Assembly (NCBI GenBank): GCA_015680685.1
Contig: MNCI01014957.1
Location: 184,784-248,783 of the forward strand
Reading direction: 5' to 3'
Length of the DNA: 64,000 nt
Origin: Gnetum montanum
Lineage: Eukaryota; Streptophyta; Gnetopsida; Gnetales; Gnetaceae
Each line of letters starts with the position of its first letter. The first letter of the stretch is position 1. The notes under the pieces are model-generated. The model made no database searches. It saw only the letters and a list, made by a program, of their open reading frames with translations, and was not told the DNA's origin. The position numbers and the translations under genes are program-made. This document shows positions 58,247 through 64,000 of this stretch, piece by piece.

Positions 58247-60726
58247 AGTAATTAAAAATCATTTACTTGAGGATAATTATTTTATATTTTTAGATCTAAT
58301 TGAGTCTTTGAACATGTAGATTGATTGTGTGTTATTCACACCAATCACATAACTCTATTCACCATCCACCATGTTTCTAAGATCTAAACATAAATACTTG
58401 GAAGATAACTTAAGAAACCTATAATATCTATCATGTTAATACAAGAATCATTATTTAAAATAAGTTATCAAGAAAAACATAACCACCTCATAATGAATTT
58501 TAGATAAATGTAATGTATCAAACAATAATAATCCTATAGAAACAAATTCATTGTAAATTCTCCTAATTAAGTAACTTTGTAGTGGCTAGGTTGAGATTAT
58601 GTAAAACCACCTTGAATTTTGGTTCAACATAGGGCTTAATTTCTATTTCACCCATTTTGAAATCTAACAACTATCATAGATTCAAGCCCATTATATAATG
58701 TGTCACTAATGGATTGTATAATGAGCTTACTTTTAAAATCAAACCTATTATATTTTGATACTTTGAGAAAGAACTTGCCTTATTCAAAATGATATCATTG
58801 CATTTTGGTTTCATTGAGCTAGACCAATAGATACAAATGTATAACTAATTGGTATAATGTTTCATTAGGGTTAAATGAATAAGAAATAACATGTAGCTAT
58901 AAATTTAAGGAATGTTACTTATTTTTAGATCAACAAACATAAATCATGGACATAAGTTGAATGAAACAAATGAACCAAACAAATCCATAGTCATGCAAAC
59001 AGCCATAGAAATATAGAATCAATGTCATTGAATTTCCTTAATTCTTGCAAAACTAGTAAATATTTTAATTACTTAAACTCAATATATCCATAGAGGACAT
59101 GCCTTAGGTTGTGAAGCATAAAGCTCTATAAATAGTATTTAAAAATGCATGATGTAGTAAATGCTACCACCAATCCATAATTACAAGTACTTTAAATTTT
59201 ATGATTACTTTCCTCAATAGGATAGGTGGTCAAATCAACATCACACTAATACCATGCCAAGAATTAAGGTCTTTAGGATGAGAGTAATAGAGTACAACTA
59301 ATAGAATGTAAATATATTTCCTAATTGAGAAAAAAATGAAAATAAAAAACTTATATAAATCATAGTTACAATATACAAAGAAGTAATGGTACGTATAATG
59401 GTCCAAAAATCTTGATATAAATAATAATATAATAATAAACATGATATGAAAGATGAAAAACACAAATATACCATGACAATACCAAATCATGTACTTGGAC
59501 AACAATGGTTATAAAGTTAGAAGATTATAAGACTAGAAGTGCTATGTAAAGAAAAGACTACATTGATAGGAATATTAGTATATGATATATGAAATGGTAA
59601 TTAAGAGCAAAGTGAATAATCATAGATAATACAATTGATAGTTATGGTTGATATGCCACACTCCAAGAGTGTGTCAAATATGTGTATGTAAAATTATCTT
59701 ATGACTTTCCTTTAATACTTCATAAACAAGGAACATGCCTTACCAAATTTTTATAACTCTTGTTAAATCATTATTAACCATTTGATTAGTCTCTTTATGT
59801 AAACCCTAATAATTATAGATCAATGTATTGATAACTCATGTTGAGGTTGATAATAATACTTATATATTAACATGAAACATGTAGGAAAGTTTAGAATACC
59901 TTCATCATAGAAGAAACCTCCTTGATGATTCCTAAAACTAGATTGGAAGATGCAACTCATTGTTACAAATGCATCATTAGAAATCAATAATAAACATAAT
60001 ATTAAACCACTAATATAACATTTTGTAACTCTAATAACCTCACCAATATTTAGTTATGTCTATGACTAGCATCAATCCTATAATCATCCAAAGATCCTAG
60101 CTTCTCACTATTACCTAACACTCCTTGTCATCCATGTCTAGTTGATTATCTGATATGAAATAACATGCCACTATAATAGAGAATGTATGCCTTCAATTCT
60201 ATTTAATATGACCAATCTTTTGGGATTAAATTGCCTACTATTATGAATTCATATTAATTATCAAATAATTACATGTTAATCAAAATTTCTCATCCTAGTG
60301 ATTGAACTCTAAAAATGCATCCAGACACACCTACAATACCCATCTAAATACTTCTACAATTAATGTTGTTCATATAAAATTCCACTTCTACTATGTTACA
60401 TTCAAAAACTACTATTAAAACCATTATGGATTTTGTTGTAGCTTCTAGATCTATTGTGATCTTAGATCATGATGTACATAAAACATCCCAAGATGGTCAT
60501 GTATATGTGGTGAAAATTTTATTGCTCATTATCTTTGTTACAATCTCTAGATCTATCATGACATATGTAGAACATCACTAGATGGCTATCCTTTTAGCCT
60601 GTTGAAGTATACAATCCCATGCACAAAGGATTTTAATAGGGAGAAACATTATTCCTCATGAAATGTTTTAAAGGATTTTATCAATTTTCCATTCATCAAA
60701 GTTAAGTTCATCTAGGCATTCAAAGA
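58247..60726. other. AT-rich intergenic DNA, no gene recognised
   Basis: Short frames only. Near 60440-60600 the phrase TCTAGATCTAT with following ATCATGA.GTA...AACATC occurs twice about 100 bp apart. The last part may be the untranslated leader of the Gypsy element whose gag starts at 60727. Confidence 0.4.
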
Positions 60727-61720
60727 TAGATGATGAAGAAGAAGTAAGACTTGAAAGAGCTTTCAAAAATGCATTAAAACTTCCTTATATGAAATTGAAT
60801 TATTTTAATGATGTAGATGAATCACATGAATTTTACTTATGGTTTAAGACATTAAATAATAATTTTCAATTGAAGGAGGTGCCTTATCATCTTAGGGTAC
60901 TAACTATTAAATGAAAAATTAAAGATATTACTTCTATTTGATGCGAAAAGGAGTCCCTTGCATTCTTCATGTAAAAGAAAGTTTGAGTAAAGAAATGGTC
61001 AATCATGCAATACATGTTGAGGTAAAAGTGTAAGGATACTATGTAAAGATAAGAGGCTATTATAATGTTGAAGTATTTTAGAAAATATGAGAAGGATGTG
61101 AAGGACTTATACTTTAAGTTTTGCTAGTTGTTTTATCTTTATAAGGTTAATTAAAGTGACTATGAGTAGACATCAATATTTCTTGGAGGTTTAAAGATGA
61201 AATATTAGTAGGAGTTAACCATCTATAAGTGTCAAACCTTAGATGATGCTTATGAAATAGTCATGAAGGATGAGAAGAAGCTAAGCGGATTTGAAACCAA
61301 AGAAAATTGACCATCCAAAGATAAGGATAATAGTTCCAAATGAAAGAAGGGATTCAAAACCAAGGATGCCAAAGAAGACCATAAGGAGAAGAAGCATGAT
61401 AAGGAAGGCAAGGAAGATGAGAAAATTGAAAGAGGGTTCAAGTAGGAATAGAATTATCCTAAGCTTCAATGCTTCAAATATGATGAGATTAGGCATAAGT
61501 AATGGGAGTGTCTACATTAGAAGAAAATCAAGAAAATAAAGTCCAAACCATGAATAATGGGAAGTCATCAAATTAGGCTTCTCAAAAAGGTAATTATAAT
61601 GCTTCTAAAATTGAATAGGTCACTAAAATGAATTCATTCATGGGTAATGTAAATTTGAAGGATGATCCTAATAGGAAATTATTGTCTAGAATTGGAACCC
61701 AATTCATTGATTCTACATGA
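60727..61720 (+). pseudogene. Gypsy-E: chromovirus-type gag remnant
   Basis: DDEEEVRLERAFKNALKLPY and FYLWFKTLNNNFQLKEVPYH match the Gag of Gypsy-A (21610 onward), showing the same family. A lysine-rich region follows (KKGFKTKDAKEDHKEKK near 61350) and a decayed zinc knuckle near 61470 (C F K Y D E I R H K stop W E C), with the second Cys changed to Tyr. Stops are common. The match to Gypsy-A continues to about 61710, then the minus-strand Athila fragment begins. No LTR for this copy was found. Confidence 0.7.
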
Positions 61721-62640
61721 TCATGTACATGGATTAATATTGGTAATATCATTATACGACCATGCAAAGATTTTTGGCCATTTGCTAATAACTTTTAGCA
61801 ACTTTCATTTTTTATCTTTTGTTAGGTGAGCATTCATAATAACAATATTGTCATTCTCTTGATAAATATACTCTAGAGATTTTGGAAACATCTTAAGTGC
61901 AATGGTTTCTATCACTAGTTTTTATGAGATCCTAAGCTTTCTCAAATTAATTTCTTTTTCAATATATCCTTGAAAAATATTTCTCTACATGTCTTCAATT
62001 TCATGTAGTTTTTCAATATAATAATTAATGAATTTTTCAACTAGTTTCATGCATATTTCTAACTTAGTGTTCTTCCTTACTATTAGACACTAGATGCCTT
62101 TCTATTTTGTGGCTATTACATACAAGCATTATTATGCACACACCTATTTAGTAAAATTTTTATATTCTAAGATAGTAATTACTTTATGTATCCAAATTTT
62201 TTGCACACATCTTCACCCCATGTTACTATATGTGATGCATAAAACGTTTTGCTTCTTAATCATTCTATATTCATACTCCTTGGTAATTCTCAAGCAAAGA
62301 GGTCCTTGATGTCCAACTTAGCATTAATGATGATAAGCCATGCTTTTCAAATAATGATAGGAAAATATTCCTTAATGTTTCCAACATGGATTATGATGAA
62401 ATCTATTGGATATGTCCAAACACTGACATTGATCATTATATCATCAACCTATTCCTATGGAACCATGACAAATTTATGAGTAAGCTCTAATATGACATTA
62501 CTTTTCTTCATTGGTAGCAAGTTTTAGGATTTGTACATTTCTTGTGAAATGGGATTCATGCTTGAACCTAAGTTCAACAGAGCTCTACATGGTGGATTTT
62601 CTATACTCTACAAATAGATAATGGGACATCCTAGGCCAGT
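61720..62640 (-). pseudogene. Athila-like protease and RT-leader fragment (Element-F)
   Basis: On minus, from 62640: CRALLNLGSSMNPISQEMYK (family LLDLGASVN.MP..VY; the catalytic Asp is Asn), a frame with LTHKFVMVP, then DDIMINVSVWTYPIDFIIIH, FPIII, AWLIIINAKLDIKDL, the same protease block as 27760 and 51480. After a gap comes the RT leader: SLEYIYQENDNIVIMNAHLT and ISKWPKIFAWS, with NINPC near the junction, matching pol upstream of the Athila RT. The fragment ends at about 61720 against Gypsy-E gag. Confidence 0.7.
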
Positions 62641-64000
62641 TCGCCTTTTAGAAAGAGTATCTACTTTTATTCAGTTGGTTACAACATAGATCAACATGAA
62701 AATTTTGACATTAGGCTTAGTGAAGATGGATATTGCTAGCTATGATGAGGTATTTAAAGATAGTTAGAATTTTTTTAAGTTAAAAGCTATGGGTCCCATG
62801 CTAGTTAAAAAGAACTAACAAGTCTACTGGTACAATTAGCAGGCATGAAAACTATTCTAAAGAAATGGTGCTTCCTAGGCTTGCATTCCAATCTACTAGA
62901 TCCCTCATACACTTGTATATTTATAATGCAAGTGGCATTCTTTTGTTGTGATTTTAGTGGTAAGTCTTCCTTACATATTAGGTGAAGGCATGGGAGGATG
63001 TTGATTATTGGGATGAGACATATGTGGTAATGGAAGATATTTAAAGGTGATCTAGCTTATGGAGTTCTAGTATGTGGTATTCTAGAGGATATTAATAGTG
63101 ATAAGGAAGGGATCACTATTTGGAATAATGATACGATGCTTGTTTTTCAAGTCATATGACCTAGATTTAAGCTTAGCAAAAGCCACTTAAAAGAGGTTAG
63201 GCTTTTACTCATCCACCAACCCTCTCAAAATACTACCTTAATAGTATGAGCATTAAGCCTCTAGATGATGATCTTATGATTCTAGTAATAGTTAGAAAGG
63301 GCATGAGCAACAAGACTAGTAGAAGAAAATATGTTGTTAAACATAGTATCTATAAAAATTTGACTAGTAATAAGGGCATTGACTTCTTGATGGTGACATC
63401 CCACATGATTGTATATTTTTCCATTGTCGATAATATTTCTCCTAGAGATATGGAGGTTCCTTTCTTATATGGTTTGCTAGGGTTATTTTTAATATCCTAA
63501 AGATATGATAACCTTCTAGGCATCTACTTTTTTTCAAGTTTTATATTGAAAGCATAATCTCCCAAGTTTGGCATAAGGAAATCATTTATGATATCACTAG
63601 GCATGCACTCTTTGAATGTTTATATTGGTAGATGTTACATCCATCATTGCTTTCATATTTTGAATTGAAAATCTTCTTAACAAAAATTATGCATCTTTTC
63701 CTTTAGCTAATATATCTCCCTTTTTCTTTTCTTCTTCTTTTTATCTTAGTGCTTCTTTGACCTTTCCTAGTCATTGTGTTTCTCCATGATTTTTAGTATG
63801 AAAGAAAATTTATCATTTATAAAATCCCATATTTTCTTAAATTTTTTTGTTATATCTAATATAGAATTTTTGTTAGGCAAAGTCTTTTGTTCAATTATCT
63901 CATATAGTGGAACCTTCTCTTGCATTTCATAGGCATACATATCTCTTTTGTCAAGAGATTTTTTCCTATTATATTTCTTAGTACTTTTTCTCTATCTATG
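62641..64000 (-). other. Probable upstream part of Element-F, poorly readable
   Basis: By position this should be the gag/protease spacer of the minus-strand Athila-like fragment. On minus, 63960-63700 gives lysine-rich broken frames (phrases such as LPNKNSILDITKKFKKIWDF over stops). I cannot match these to a family with confidence. Plus frames of 71-84 codons (62094, 62249, 63246) look like chance. Confidence 0.3.

Noticed and set aside
59230-59505. 91-codon minus frame with many Phe, Tyr and Ile
   Set aside because: Low-complexity AT-rich DNA read as protein; no motif.
62094-62479. Plus-strand frames of 71-76 codons
   Set aside because: They are antisense to a recognisable Athila protease on the minus strand.

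Overview
This is nuclear DNA from a land plant with a large, transposon-filled genome. It is AT-rich and shows no bacterial-style gene packing. It holds fragments of plant laccase and receptor-kinase genes with plant-type splice sites, LTR retrotransposons primed by tRNA-iMet or tRNA-Asp, and an integrated caulimovirus-like pararetrovirus. A gymnosperm would fit the heavy load of old, nested LTR elements and the endogenous caulimovirid, but nothing here fixes the species. Single Ns (29329, 39440, 39553, 55727) and a 28-base N gap (45703-45730) show a draft assembly. I see no intact protein-coding host gene; almost every coding stretch is broken by stops or frameshifts.

Layout. 1-2622: 5' part of a Ty1/copia element on the minus strand (Copia-1). 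3245-11834: remains of at least two laccase gene copies on the minus strand, split by a copia element with both LTRs (Copia-2, 5194-11310); both sides of it carry the same laccase exon-2 region. 11835-19117: AT-rich intergenic DNA with a 31-bp inverted repeat, a PIF/Harbinger transposase remnant (14272-14727) and a receptor-like kinase remnant (15418-15835). 19123-35572: a Ty3/gypsy chromovirus-like element (Gypsy-A) flanked by the 5-bp duplication GTCAC. Inside its reverse transcriptase sits an Athila/Tat-like element (Element-B, 24060-30902, duplication GAAGG) that kept gag and protease but has no reverse transcriptase or integrase. Inside its 3' LTR sits a 1.9-kb solo LTR (32929-34835).

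35578-39315: old intergenic DNA with copia-gag and Athila-LTR remnants. 39316-45298: an LTR element on the minus strand with primer site and LTRs but no recognisable genes (Element-D, a LARD-like non-autonomous element); its 3' LTR carries a 111-bp inverted repeat. 45731-46258: an inverted, gap-truncated LTR of the Element-B family. 46945-50010: an endogenous pararetrovirus fragment (coat protein, protease, reverse transcriptase). 51450-58246: a 5'-truncated Athila-like element with pol and 3' LTR (Element-C), its 3' untranslated region split by a solo LTR of the Element-B family. 60727-64000: a chromovirus gag remnant on plus, abutting an Athila-like protease/RT fragment on minus.

How the pieces relate. 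Element-B (gag, no pol) and Element-C (pol, no gag) belong to one lineage and share the same long 3' untranslated region, so B looks like a derivative that needed enzymes from a C-like partner. Nesting gives a relative order: Gypsy-A first, then Element-B and the 1.9-kb LTR inside it; Element-C before the solo LTR at 56189. The best candidates for something little described are the palindrome-rich LTR promoters of the Element-B family, the codeless Element-D with its hairpin LTR, the laccase/Copia-2 rearrangement, and an unidentified GC-richer open frame near 3.7 kb.
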